From CANDOC01 sp965261725 (GTDB taxonomy: Bacteria > Pseudomonadota > Gammaproteobacteria > Pseudomonadales > Endozoicomonadaceae), in assembly GCA_965261725.1 (NCBI GenBank), contig CBDHDU010000034.1:62001-126000 (forward strand): 64,000 nucleotides of DNA, given 5' to 3'. The notes beneath the pieces were generated by a model, which worked only from the letters and a program-made list of their open reading frames with translations, was not told where the DNA came from and did no database searches. Every line of letters begins with the position of its first letter. Positions within the stretch are counted from its first letter, which is position 1. Shown here piece by piece: positions 53,801 to 62,221 of the stretch. The position numbers and the translations under genes are program-made.

Positions 53801-54886
53801 ATGATTTTAAAATGGTGCATATTGTCGATATTGATTATTATTTGTCAGATAACAAACGTGTATTCAGAAAATAACGAGATTTTTTTTATTGTGAACCCTG
53901 CGGCAGGTAATCATAGCTGTGGAGGTAAATTTCATCGTGCTGAAAGTAGATATCTTGGTGAAACTAAGCGTTCAGTTCATTATACGGAAGAAAATAAGTC
54001 AGCTGCAGCCGTTGTTATAGAGCTTATAAGTAAAAGTAAACTAAAAGGTCATCAGGGAGCTGAGCCAGGTCAGCCTACTTTGGTTGTCGCTGTTGGTGGA
54101 GATGCAATTTATGCCCAGGTTGCTAAAGCATTACAGGGAAAAAAAGGGTATGTCATCGGTATTCTACCCTTTGGTACGGGCAATGATACCGCAAGAGGGC
54201 TGGGTATTCCTGTCAACAATGCTCGTCGCGCGATTGAAATTTTAACTCAGGGAGAAAAAATTAAAATCGGGGCATACAAACTTGTATTTACTGAGGCGGG
54301 TGGCTGTGAAGAATGGGCTTTCCAGGAAGTTGATGTTGGCATGTCGGAAGATGTTGGGCAGCGTAGAGCTACTTTATCTCGTACTGGTTCTAGCTCTGGC
54401 TGTTTTTCCTGTCAGTGTTTTAGAGGTATGACTTACACGCGACTGGCAGTTCAGGCTAAGCTCAACTGGAATCCTGAGCTCTTATCTATTAGGCGGGGAG
54501 AGAGTGTTTTGTATGAAGCTCCTGCATTATTTATAGCGATGACTACAGCAGGGTATTCTGGTGGTGGGTATAAAATGACACCGCAGGCTGGAGCAGATAA
54601 TGGGCAGTTAATTTTTATTAATAATGTCTCTTTCTGGAATTTTATTCGGCTGATGCCTGCTGTTAAAAGCGGAAATCATATAGATATGCAGGATCGTGTT
54701 TTTAGCACACTGATCCGGGATGGTGAAGAAACTCTAACAATAAAGAAAGGGGAAGGTGCTAATCCAAGAAGACGCATGCGAGTGCAGATTGATGGTGAAC
54801 CCACACAATATACGCTGCCTGTTGATATCACGTGGCATCGTGACCAAGTACCTGTAATGGCAGCGCCAAAACAGCACGCGGAATAA
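53801..54886 (+). CDS. Exported diacylglycerol-kinase-like protein
   Basis: A 361-residue protein from the ATG at 53801 (AGG upstream; a TTG at 53783 is less likely). A signal peptide of about 24 residues ends VYS-ENN. The rest resembles DAGK/YegS lipid kinases: IFFIVNPAAGNHSCGGKF, VVAVGGDAIYAQVAKAL and ILPFGTGNDTARGLG (Phe124 on). The usual GGDG motif is GGDA (99-102). A cytosolic ATP-using lipid kinase with a secretion signal is odd; it may be periplasmic, secreted or catalytically altered. It is AT-rich and interrupts the flg cluster, suggesting transfer. Confidence 0.75.
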   Translation: MILKWCILSILIIICQITNVYSENNEIFFIVNPAAGNHSCGGKFHRAESRYLGETKRSVHYTEENKSAAAVVIELISKSKLKGHQGAEPGQPTLVVAVGGDAIYAQVAKALQGKKGYVIGILPFGTGNDTARGLGIPVNNARRAIEILTQGEKIKIGAYKLVFTEAGGCEEWAFQEVDVGMSEDVGQRRATLSRTGSSSGCFSCQCFRGMTYTRLAVQAKLNWNPELLSIRRGESVLYEAPALFIAMTTAGYSGGGYKMTPQAGADNGQLIFINNVSFWNFIRLMPAVKSGNHIDMQDRVFSTLIRDGEETLTIKKGEGANPRRRMRVQIDGEPTQYTLPVDITWHRDQVPVMAAPKQHAE

Positions 54887-54908
54887 ATGAGCTGTTTAGT
54901 CGAGTCAT

Positions 54909-54948
54909 AAATCCGGCACCACCGTTACGGAAAAAGGGTGCCGGATTT
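54909..54948. terminator. Bidirectional terminator
   Basis: AAATCCGGCACC pairs with GGTGCCGGATTT over 12 bases between the convergent lipid-kinase-like and barrel genes. Confidence 0.75.
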
Positions 54949-54965
54949 GTTCAGAGCAGGGTTGT

Positions 54966-55778
54966 TTATTTAGGAAACAGGAACTGAAACTGCAAACGCA
55001 ACTGCCAGTCAGGCCCATACTGTGGTTTTTCAACATTATAATAAGCTGAAATAAGTGCATTAACCGGCTGCTTGTTAACAATGAAGACCTTACCAATCCC
55101 GGCACCAAAAGGAATGGTCCAGCGATCTTTACTGCGGTCAGCATTCCAGTTGGCAGTAATAATTGGTGCTGTATTAATATAGGTGCCGCCTTCCATGTTG
55201 TAGTTGATGAAATACTGCCAGGTAAACAGGTTTACTCTGTCGGCTTTATTTTTTCCTTCAGACCAGACATTGCTCAGCAGAGAGCCAATTACCCACGGAC
55301 CTTGCATTGTCAGCCCTACAAACGAAGGCCCAGCCCCCCATTTGCGATAACCCAGCTCTTTCTCTGATGCCGTGGGTAACAGAAAAACAGGCCCGACACC
55401 CCAGATGAAATCAGTAGAAACACTTTTCGGTGAAAAGAATGCGGTAACAGTCGCGTCGCCAAGTCCGGTGTGGCGAAAGTCATTTTCATTTTGCTTTGGT
55501 GTTGAGATAACAGGCAGAATGGTTCGGGTAATCATTGTCCAGTTATCACTGATATCAACAGGAACAACGGGCTGGATATTTAAGGTATTACGGTTACCCT
55601 TGGTGGGGCCATATTTGAAGTCAGTATTATTCTGGAAGGGAACACTAATCAAACTGCTGACCGGGTTCTGAGTTTCTTTTGCCAGTTCAGAAGCGCTTTC
55701 TTCTGCATAGTTATGAAAACTTGCCAGTGAAGTTATCCACAACAAAGCAACAGGTAATGCCAAAAATCTGCCGGACAT
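54966..55778 (-). CDS. Outer-membrane beta-barrel protein, unknown
   Basis: A 270-residue protein with a signal peptide (MSGRFLALPVALLWITSLAS). The rest alternates polar and hydrophobic residues as in a beta-barrel, ending in Phe-rich strands (LRLQFQFLFPK). It resembles the family often annotated as neuromedin U or MetA-type barrel proteins (VISTPKQNENDFRHTGLGD; FIWGVGPVFLLPTASEKELG). Substrate unknown. Confidence 0.75.
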   Translation of the reverse strand: MSGRFLALPVALLWITSLASFHNYAEESASELAKETQNPVSSLISVPFQNNTDFKYGPTKGNRNTLNIQPVVPVDISDNWTMITRTILPVISTPKQNENDFRHTGLGDATVTAFFSPKSVSTDFIWGVGPVFLLPTASEKELGYRKWGAGPSFVGLTMQGPWVIGSLLSNVWSEGKNKADRVNLFTWQYFINYNMEGGTYINTAPIITANWNADRSKDRWTIPFGAGIGKVFIVNKQPVNALISAYYNVEKPQYGPDWQLRLQFQFLFPK

Positions 55779-55951
55779 GACGGAGTCTCCTCAGTGTGAT
55801 TGTTGCAGACTGCTCAGGGAGTGTTTGGCTTTTGAGAGCAATCTGAATCGATTAAGGATAGCGGCAGTTTCAGGGTACTTTTGTCTAAAGAAGAACCGGG
55901 TAAACTTTTCGTTACCCGGTTCTGTCGGCATAAGTTGGTATAAGGGAAAGT

Positions 55952-57348
55952 CTATAACGAGGCTTTTGTTACAGACTCTGCGCTTGTTGCAGGTATTTCT
56001 TGCGTCGTTTGTTCTGAGCGTTGACGAAAATCAGCAATTAGCAGCATAAGTACAACAGCACTTAGAAAAACATTCGATATGGGTACTGCAATCCATATTC
56101 CTGTTACACCCAGCCAAAGCGGCAATAGCAGAACCAGCGGTATCTGAACCAACATATTGCCCAGTGTTATCGCCGTTGCTAATGAAGCGCGTGCCAGTGA
56201 CTGAAAGTAAGCTGCACTGGCGAAAATAAATCCATCAAGGAATATGGTCAGAAGATGCAGACGAAGCCCGGTTACAGTCTGTTTTGCCAGCTCCTGATCG
56301 GTATTGTTGAAGATATGGGTAATGGCTTCAGGGAAAAGATTAACGATAAATACGGTCGCCAGACCGGTAATCAGTACAACTTTCATTGCCAGAAAGAAAA
56401 CCAGTCTGACATTGTCATATCGCCCAGCACCTTTGTTATAACTGATCAGTGGCTGCATACCGGTCGCCACACCTTCGGCAATCATGTAATAAATAGCCTG
56501 GACATAACCAACAATTGTGAATGCACCGACTGCCACAATGCCGCCGTACTGCATAAACAGCCAGTTATGGAGAGCGACAATAAAGCCGAAATACATAAAC
56601 ATGAAAAAGCTGGATGAACCGGTTTTCAGAGTCTCTGCAGAATTTGAGTAATCAAGCCTGATATTTGAAAACGACAGGCGGGTATTCGCCTGTGAAGAGA
56701 AGAAGTATGTGATACCCCAAATAGCCGTTATACCTTGGGCAATAACCGTAGCGATCGCTGCTCCGGCGACCTGTTGCTGCAGCATAACAACAAAAATGTA
56801 ATCGAGAATGATATTGAGAATAGCGCCGGTTGCCATGACCGCTGTTGCCAGCCCGGGTTTCTCATCATTACGAATCAGAATGGGGACAGCGGCGCCAAAA
56901 AGCGCAAAGGGAGCGCCCAGACTGATATAGAAAAGGTAGTCATCAGACATTGTCAGTGCATTGCCTGTTGCCCCAGCCATTCCATAAGCGGCAACTTGTA
57001 GTTATAAAGTAATACACCTGCCAGAATACTGAGTGCTGTTAGCAAGATAATACTGTTACCGAGTATTTGTCTGGCATGGTTGGAGCGGGATTCACCTTTA
57101 GCAATTGAGAACTGGGCGCCAGCCCCCACGCCGCACATTAACCCAACTCCTACCAGTGTCCCGAAGACAGGCCATACCATATTAATGGCGGCAAGCCCTT
57201 CAGTGCCGACAACCTGGCCGAGGAAGATGCCATCGACAGTTGAGTAAATACTGTTAATCAGCATTCCCAGAGTAGCGGGCAGGGTGTAGCGCCAGAAGGT
57301 TTGCTGGATGCTTTCTTTCCCAGATTTAAGACTTTTCCGACTTTGCAT
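55952..57348 (-). pseudogene. MATE-family efflux pump, frameshifted
   Basis: Two overlapping frames together form one MATE transporter. The first (57348-56953) covers the start (QQTFWRYTLPATLGMLINSI) and ends after MEWLG; the second (to 55952) continues GATGNALTMSDDYLFYISLG to the C-terminus. The frames join if one G is added in the GGGG-like run near 56971. The rebuilt protein has 465 residues and about 12 helices. Either a recent mutation or a sequence error. It is paired with a MarR regulator gene. Confidence 0.8.
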
Positions 57349-57389
57349 ATGACTGCCTTCCCGGGACGTATATTTTGCTATTAGTTTTA

Positions 57390-57405
57390 TTAGCTAAGCT
57401 AACTA
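57390..57405. promoter_or_regulatory. Putative MarR operator before the MATE gene
   Basis: TTAGCTAAGCTAACTA shares 11 of 16 positions, including TTAG and CTAACTA, with the site at 57874-57889. It contains the inverted repeat TTAGC-TAA-GCTAA. Confidence 0.55.
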
Positions 57406-57445
57406 TTTAGTTAAAAATAAGCATGGAGCATTCTTTTCGCAGGGC

Positions 57446-57859
57446 TCAAAGGCCGTTGCAAACCTTGGTCAGAAGCTTTTCCAGAGACCTGTATTCAGTT
57501 GCAGAGAGCGTCTTCTTTATGCGATTCACAGCAACTGCAAGAATTTTTTCATCCAGTGTCATCAGTGCCAGACCTTTTTCAGTGAGCGTAATCCGAAAAG
57601 CTCTGCCGTCTTCAGCGCAACGATGACGCTGAACCAGTGCTTTCCGCTCCAACTTGGCAAGCATGTTGCTTACAGAAGGTTTCTGGACATGCATGTTCCG
57701 AGCAATATCCGACATGCGGGGAGAACCCAGCTGCTGGATGGTTTTCAGGTAGTCATATTCGTTAAAACTTACCTGGTTGAACTGTCCAGAGGTGTCATGA
57801 TCCCGCCAGATCCGGTTTAGATGACGCTCCAGCTGATCCAGTGAATTTTCGAGTTTCAT
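57446..57859 (-). CDS. MarR-family transcriptional regulator
   Basis: A 137-residue winged-helix regulator. The DNA-binding part (SPRMSDIARNMHVQKPSVSN, then MLAKLERKALVQRHR) is typical. It lies upstream of, and in the same direction as, the MATE gene, and probably controls that gene and itself through the two 16-base sites. Effector unknown. Confidence 0.88.
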   Translation of the reverse strand: MKLENSLDQLERHLNRIWRDHDTSGQFNQVSFNEYDYLKTIQQLGSPRMSDIARNMHVQKPSVSNMLAKLERKALVQRHRCAEDGRAFRITLTEKGLALMTLDEKILAVAVNRIKKTLSATEYRSLEKLLTKVCNGL

Positions 57860-57873
57860 AGCTGAAAATATAA

Positions 57874-57889
57874 TTAGTCTATCTAACTA
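57874..57889. promoter_or_regulatory. Putative MarR operator before marR
   Basis: TTAGTCTATCTAACTA lies just upstream of the marR start and matches the site in front of the MATE gene, suggesting autoregulation. Confidence 0.5.
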
Positions 57890-58037
57890 AATTTTAGTGA
57901 AGCGTAATTCTGAAGTCACGCATGATTTCGGAAAACCCTGATTAAGATGGTGCTGGTCAGGTCGAGTCTTTTAGCATTGTACGAATTTCTAAGCAGACTG
58001 CTCCTCAAGAGAAACCAGCTGCTGCACGGGTATTAAC

Positions 58038-59655
58038 ATGAGCATGATGTATAACGCGACAGCAGGTCTGAACTCTTCCCAGACAGCGCTGAACGTGACC
58101 AGCCAGAATATTTCCAACTCTGCGGTGCCGGGCTATTCCCGTCAGCAAGTGATTTATGCAACCTCGCCGACAGGAACTGTATACGTCAGTGATGTGCAGC
58201 GTGTAAGCGACGATTTTATGGTATCTCAGGTGTGGGAATCGGCGTCAGACTATGGCTACAACCTCAGTTATGGTTCTCAGGCGGTACTGCTGGAAAATAC
58301 TTTCACTTCTGACAGTACCAGCCTGTCTCCGGCATTGAATGAATTTTATGGTTCTTTGAATGACGCGGCGGCTGACCCTGCCGATGTGGCTAACCGCCAA
58401 CAGGTATTGAACAGTGCCGGTTATCTGGCCAGCAGCTTCAATACCTTACAGAGCCAGATGGATGCCCAGTTCCAGCAGATCAATGATCAGCTGTTTGCCA
58501 TGGTCAAAGAAGTGAATGGTGTGCTGGTTGAACTGGCTGATGTCAATGAAGCCATTTCCGAAACATCTGCTCAGCCCGGTGGTGTACCCAATAACCTGCT
58601 GGATGAACGTGACCAGCTGATTCAGCAGGTTTCTGAGCTGATTGATGTCGAAGCGGATATTCAGGATGACGGCACAGCTAACCTTTACTTGCCAACTGGC
58701 GAAGTGCTGGTTATGGGTGGGGAAGCAAACAGCTTTGAAGTAGTACCGGGCGACCCTAATGATTCCAGTTTCCAGCTAGTGCTGGATACAGGAAACCAGC
58801 AAAAAGCCTGTTTCCGATATTGGTGGTTCTGTGCAGGGATTACTGGACTTCCGCGATGAGCAGCTGGAACCTGCCATGCGTGAATTGGGTCGTCTGGCGC
58901 TGGTGACTGTTGATGCCATCAACAGTGAGCTGGAAAAAGGTTATGACCTTAACGGCAATCCCGGTCAGCCGCTGTTCAGTGATATTAATTCTGATACAGG
59001 TAATCGCTCCGCAGCTTTCAGTGATAACCAGGGCGATGCAGTTCTGGATGTCACTATTGAAGATACGACTGCGCTGCAAGCCAGTGATTACAGAGTCGAC
59101 TTTATTGAGAACCCTGAAACGGGTGAAGTTGAGTATCGCGTGACCCGTGGTACTGATGGTGAAATTGTAGCGTCCGGCACTGAAATGCCGATTGAGTTTG
59201 ATGGTGTTTCTGTCACTGTCTCAGAAGGCGAATATCAGGCGGGTGATTCTTTCTCTGTCGAGCCGACCAAAAATTTTGCGAGCAGTGTTGAAGTCACCCT
59301 GACTGATCCCGAAGCACTGGCATTTTCTTCTGATCCGGAAGCTACCGGTAACAACGATATCCTGAATAATCTGATTGAAATAAAAGACAAGCCGCTGGTG
59401 GAGGGGGAATACTCCATTAATGAGGCATGGAATATGATGGTTGCGGATGTGGTCGGTACTTCGGCCGGTGCTCAGTCCCGTTATGAAGCCAGCGCCCAGC
59501 TGTATATGCATGCCCAGAATCAGGATCTGAGTGTTCGCGGCGTCAATATGGATGAAGAAGCGATTAACCTGATTACGTTCCAGCAGAGCTATCAGGCAAA
59601 TGCCAAGGTTATTGCTGCTTCTCAGGAAATGCTGGATACCATTCTGGCAATTTAA
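58038..59655 (+). pseudogene. flgK: Hook-filament junction protein FlgK, frameshifted
   Basis: The first frame (58038-58859) has the FlgK N-terminus (MYNATAGLNSSQTALNVTSQ). The second (to 59655) has the middle and C-terminus (GLLDFRDEQLEPAMRELGRL; INLITFQQSYQANAKVIAAS). They join if one A is removed from the five-A run at 58801-58805, giving 538 residues, a normal FlgK. Without FlgK the filament cannot be attached, so if real the flagellum would lack a filament. A homopolymer sequence error is equally possible. Confidence 0.88.
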
Positions 59656-59694
59656 TTGCCGGGCTGTTCTCAACAATATTATCAATATAACCAG

Positions 59695-59717
59695 CCGTGA
59701 GAGTCGTGCTCTCACGG
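59695..59717 (+). other. Hairpin between flgK and flgL
   Basis: CCGTGAGAG-TCGTG-CTCTCACGG is a perfect nine-base stem without a T tail, 28 bases before flgL. It may set relative expression or protect mRNA. Confidence 0.5.
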
Positions 59718-59744
59718 CAATACAAAGGCGACAGGGACTTTTAG

Positions 59745-60629
59745 ATGAGAATCAGTTCTCAGCAGATGCACAACACCATGACAGCATCGATGCAGACAAC
59801 GACAATGAATGTTAACCGTACGTTACTGCAGATGAGCTCCGGTAAAGAAATGCTGCAGATGTCTGATGATCCGCGGGCAGCATCTCAGCTGATGAGCATT
59901 AATGATCAGCTGGCAGAACTGGAACAGTACGCGACCAATATCGAAACAGCTCGTCAGATGTCAGCGCTGGAAGAAAGTATCCTGATGGATATGAATGATG
60001 TGCTGATGCGCACTCGTGATCTGGCAATTATGGCCGGTAGTGACTCCCTGACTCAGGAAGATAAAAACGCCATTGCTGAAGAAGTGGATATGCTGATTGA
60101 ACAGCTGGCATCTCTGGCAAACACACAGTCATCTTCCGGTGAATATATTTTTGGTGGTACCAAGAGTGATCAGCCGCCTGTTGTGCAGGATGAAAATGGC
60201 CAGTGGATTTATCAGGGTAATGATGAAGTTCGTACTATTAAGGTTAGTGATTCTCAGGAAGTAGAGCTTGGTGATACCGCTAAGGAAATTCTGTTTGAGC
60301 CATCTGTTTTTGATGCCCTGACCCAGTTCTCTGAGCAATTGCGCAGCGGCGGTGAAGTCGATGTTGACGGTACGATTGAAGCCATTGATACCGCTCTGAC
60401 ATCTGTTGGTCAGGCGTTGACTGGTGTCGGTGCCCGCATTAACACACTGGATCGGGCTGAATACACTAATGCAGATATCCAGATGGTAACCGATGCTCAG
60501 CGTGGTGAGCTGGAAGATCTGGATTATATTGAAGCAACCACCCGCTTTACTTATGAAATGACGGCACTGCAGGCTTCCCAGAAAAGTTATGCCATGGTTA
60601 GCCAGCTTTCCCTGTTCACCTATTTATAA
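59745..60629 (+). CDS. flgL: Hook-filament junction protein FlgL
   Basis: A 294-residue flagellin-like junction protein. The N-terminus (NRTLLQMSSGKEMLQMSDDP) and C-terminus (IEATTRFTYEMTALQASQKS) form the coiled core. Intact frame. Last gene of the locus in this window; no flagellin gene follows. Confidence 0.94.
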   Translation: MRISSQQMHNTMTASMQTTTMNVNRTLLQMSSGKEMLQMSDDPRAASQLMSINDQLAELEQYATNIETARQMSALEESILMDMNDVLMRTRDLAIMAGSDSLTQEDKNAIAEEVDMLIEQLASLANTQSSSGEYIFGGTKSDQPPVVQDENGQWIYQGNDEVRTIKVSDSQEVELGDTAKEILFEPSVFDALTQFSEQLRSGGEVDVDGTIEAIDTALTSVGQALTGVGARINTLDRAEYTNADIQMVTDAQRGELEDLDYIEATTRFTYEMTALQASQKSYAMVSQLSLFTYL

Positions 60630-60651
60630 GCTGTCGTTTTTATAACGATAT

Positions 60652-60684
60652 AAAGCCCTGTTAATTGAGCAGGGCTTTCAAATT
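60652..60684 (+). terminator. Terminator after flgL
   Basis: AAAGCCCTG and CAGGGCTTT form a nine-base stem with a nine-base loop, then a moderately T-rich tail. Confidence 0.75.
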
Positions 60685-60746
60685 TTGTAGAAAAACGATA
60701 AAAAAATAACATTTTCAACCATTCAGCTTCAGCTTTTCCCTTCTGT

Positions 60747-60761
60747 GTTACATCATGTAAC
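60747..60761. promoter_or_regulatory. Perfect palindrome, possible operator
   Basis: GTTACATCATGTAAC is a perfect inverted repeat (6-3-6) 31 bases upstream of the small ORF at 60792. Such a size fits a dimeric regulator; the regulator is not identified. Confidence 0.4.
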
Positions 60762-60791
60762 TTGCTGCCGTAGCGATATAGGCGGTGTGAT

Positions 60792-60980
60792 ATGAATGAC
60801 CTAAACATTGCTTCTAATCAATATACGAACATCAGCGAACAACATAGAATCCATAACCGAATCGACGCAACGATTTCAGCGAAAGTACATAGACGAGCAA
60901 GTCTGGTACGTAAGTTTGCCTTAATGTTGTTTTTGGCAATGGACTGTAAGTCCGATTTTTATCAAGTCATTATTGAATGA
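60792..60980 (+). CDS. Possible 62-residue small protein
   Basis: An ATG preceded by AGGCGGTG and followed by 62 codons. The product is basic with one short hydrophobic stretch (FALMLFLAM). No family is recognised. It may instead be a leader in front of the structured RNA. Coding status is unsure. Confidence 0.3.
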   Translation: MNDLNIASNQYTNISEQHRIHNRIDATISAKVHRRASLVRKFALMLFLAMDCKSDFYQVIIE

Positions 60981-60993
60981 CGCCGGTTTTAAG

Positions 60994-61135
60994 ACCGGAC
61001 CCGTGTGAAGCCACTGGCAGCAACTATGTGGCAAGCCAATGCAACCAAGAGGGGGGATCTCTGGATTTCGATGACTTCGGTCTGAAAAATCTCAGGGAGG
61101 GTTGCGGCAGATGAAATGTCTCTGCGGTGTCCGGT
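60994..61135 (+). ncRNA. Structured RNA of unknown class, riboswitch-like
   Basis: A closing helix ACCGGAC (60994-61000) with GTCCGGT (61129-61135) encloses three hairpins: GCCAC/GTGGC (61010-61014, 61028-61032), GCAACC/GGTTGC (61041-61046, 61100-61105) topped by a GAC-TTCG-GTC tetraloop (61073-61082), and GCAGA/TCTGC (61107-61111, 61121-61125). A terminator follows at 61146. CCCGTG (61000-61005) can also pair with CACGGG in the right arm of that terminator, so an on/off switch is possible. I cannot match it to a known RNA family. It could be a leader of the CPBP gene or an independent sRNA. Confidence 0.6.
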
Positions 61136-61145
61136 CATTTTATTC

Positions 61146-61179
61146 AAAGCCCGTGTATTGAAAGATGCACGGGCTTTTT
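61146..61179 (+). terminator. Terminator downstream of the structured RNA
   Basis: AAAGCCCGTG and CACGGGCTTT form a ten-base stem followed by T's, 67 bases before the CPBP gene. Confidence 0.85.
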
Positions 61180-61245
61180 ATTGGTATCTAAAAAGTATCT
61201 GCTAAGGTAACAGGCATATAAGTTAATAATCCTAAACAGCCTGTT

Positions 61246-62139
61246 ATGTTTCTAAACCCGATTTTTGTCGGTGCATTGTTGCTGGCATTCACTATCAGTT
61301 CCTGCTGGTTTTTCCGGCTGCGCGGCATTTTGCTGAGTGGGTTGCTGACGTTAATTGTTCTTGCTGTTGAACAGCGTATTTATTTGTCTGGTATAGCTGC
61401 TGTATTGGTAATGGGTATTGGCTGGTTTGGCTATTACCGTTGCGGATCACTCTGGCTGAAAGCAGCATGCCTGATTGTTTCGCTGGTGCTTTCTCTGTTG
61501 CTCATGTTGCATCTGATGCCAGGATTTAACAACTGGCGTTATGCCGAGCAGGTTCAACTTTTTCCTTTAAGTTTGCCGCTGGATCTTTATCTGAATTTCG
61601 ATAAAGGCTGGATTGCAATTGCCATTTTTGGCGCATCAGGGTTACTTGCTAAGCAAAAAGGACATTCTGCTTTAACCAGCTGGCATCTTGCTCTTTCTGT
61701 CAGCTGCCTGTTGATTGCTGCTGTACTGGGGACTGCCTGGAGTATTGGATTAGTGCGCTGGGAGCCGGGCTGGCATGCTCTCTTTTTACCCTGGGCATTG
61801 GGTAATCTGTTTTTCACCTGTGTTGTGGAAGAAGCATTGTTCCGGGGATGGTTGATGAATGGCTTGTCGCAGACTTTTTCTTCATCACGCTATTTTTCTA
61901 CCGGCAGTAAAGCTCAGGCTCAGTGGCTGGCATTATTTACGAGTGCACTGATATTCGGGTTAGCGCATTTTTCTGGTGGTATCGGATATATGCTGTTAGC
62001 GGGTGTTGCCGGGCTGGGATATGGTTATGTTTATCAACTTACCGGGCGCATTGAGTGGGCCATCGGATTGCACTTTATGTTGAATGCGACGCACTTTTTG
62101 TTGTTTAGCTATCCGGCTGTCGCGCCAGTACCGATGTGA
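61246..62139 (+). CDS. CPBP-family intramembrane metalloprotease
   Basis: A 297-residue membrane protein with about eight helices. The Abi/CaaX-like motifs are present: EEALFRGW with Glu195, Glu196 and Arg200, then FGLAHFSGG with His241, and GLHFMLNATHF with His276 and Asn280. Such proteases act in prenyl-protein processing, bacteriocin immunity or stress; the substrate here is unknown. It may be controlled by the upstream RNA-terminator unit. Confidence 0.88.
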   Translation: MFLNPIFVGALLLAFTISSCWFFRLRGILLSGLLTLIVLAVEQRIYLSGIAAVLVMGIGWFGYYRCGSLWLKAACLIVSLVLSLLLMLHLMPGFNNWRYAEQVQLFPLSLPLDLYLNFDKGWIAIAIFGASGLLAKQKGHSALTSWHLALSVSCLLIAAVLGTAWSIGLVRWEPGWHALFLPWALGNLFFTCVVEEALFRGWLMNGLSQTFSSSRYFSTGSKAQAQWLALFTSALIFGLAHFSGGIGYMLLAGVAGLGYGYVYQLTGRIEWAIGLHFMLNATHFLLFSYPAVAPVPM

Positions 62140-62221
62140 TGTTCGGCTATGCGTGCATTGCTGGCGCATAATACCTATGCCTTGATGTGGTAGTGCCATG
62201 GTGTAATAACCGGCTCAAAAG

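Noticed and set aside
60994..61135. Cobalamin, TPP, c-di-GMP or 4.5S RNA
   Set aside because: Only a short GCCACTG resembles cobalamin elements; the other conserved boxes of these RNAs are absent, so no class was assigned.
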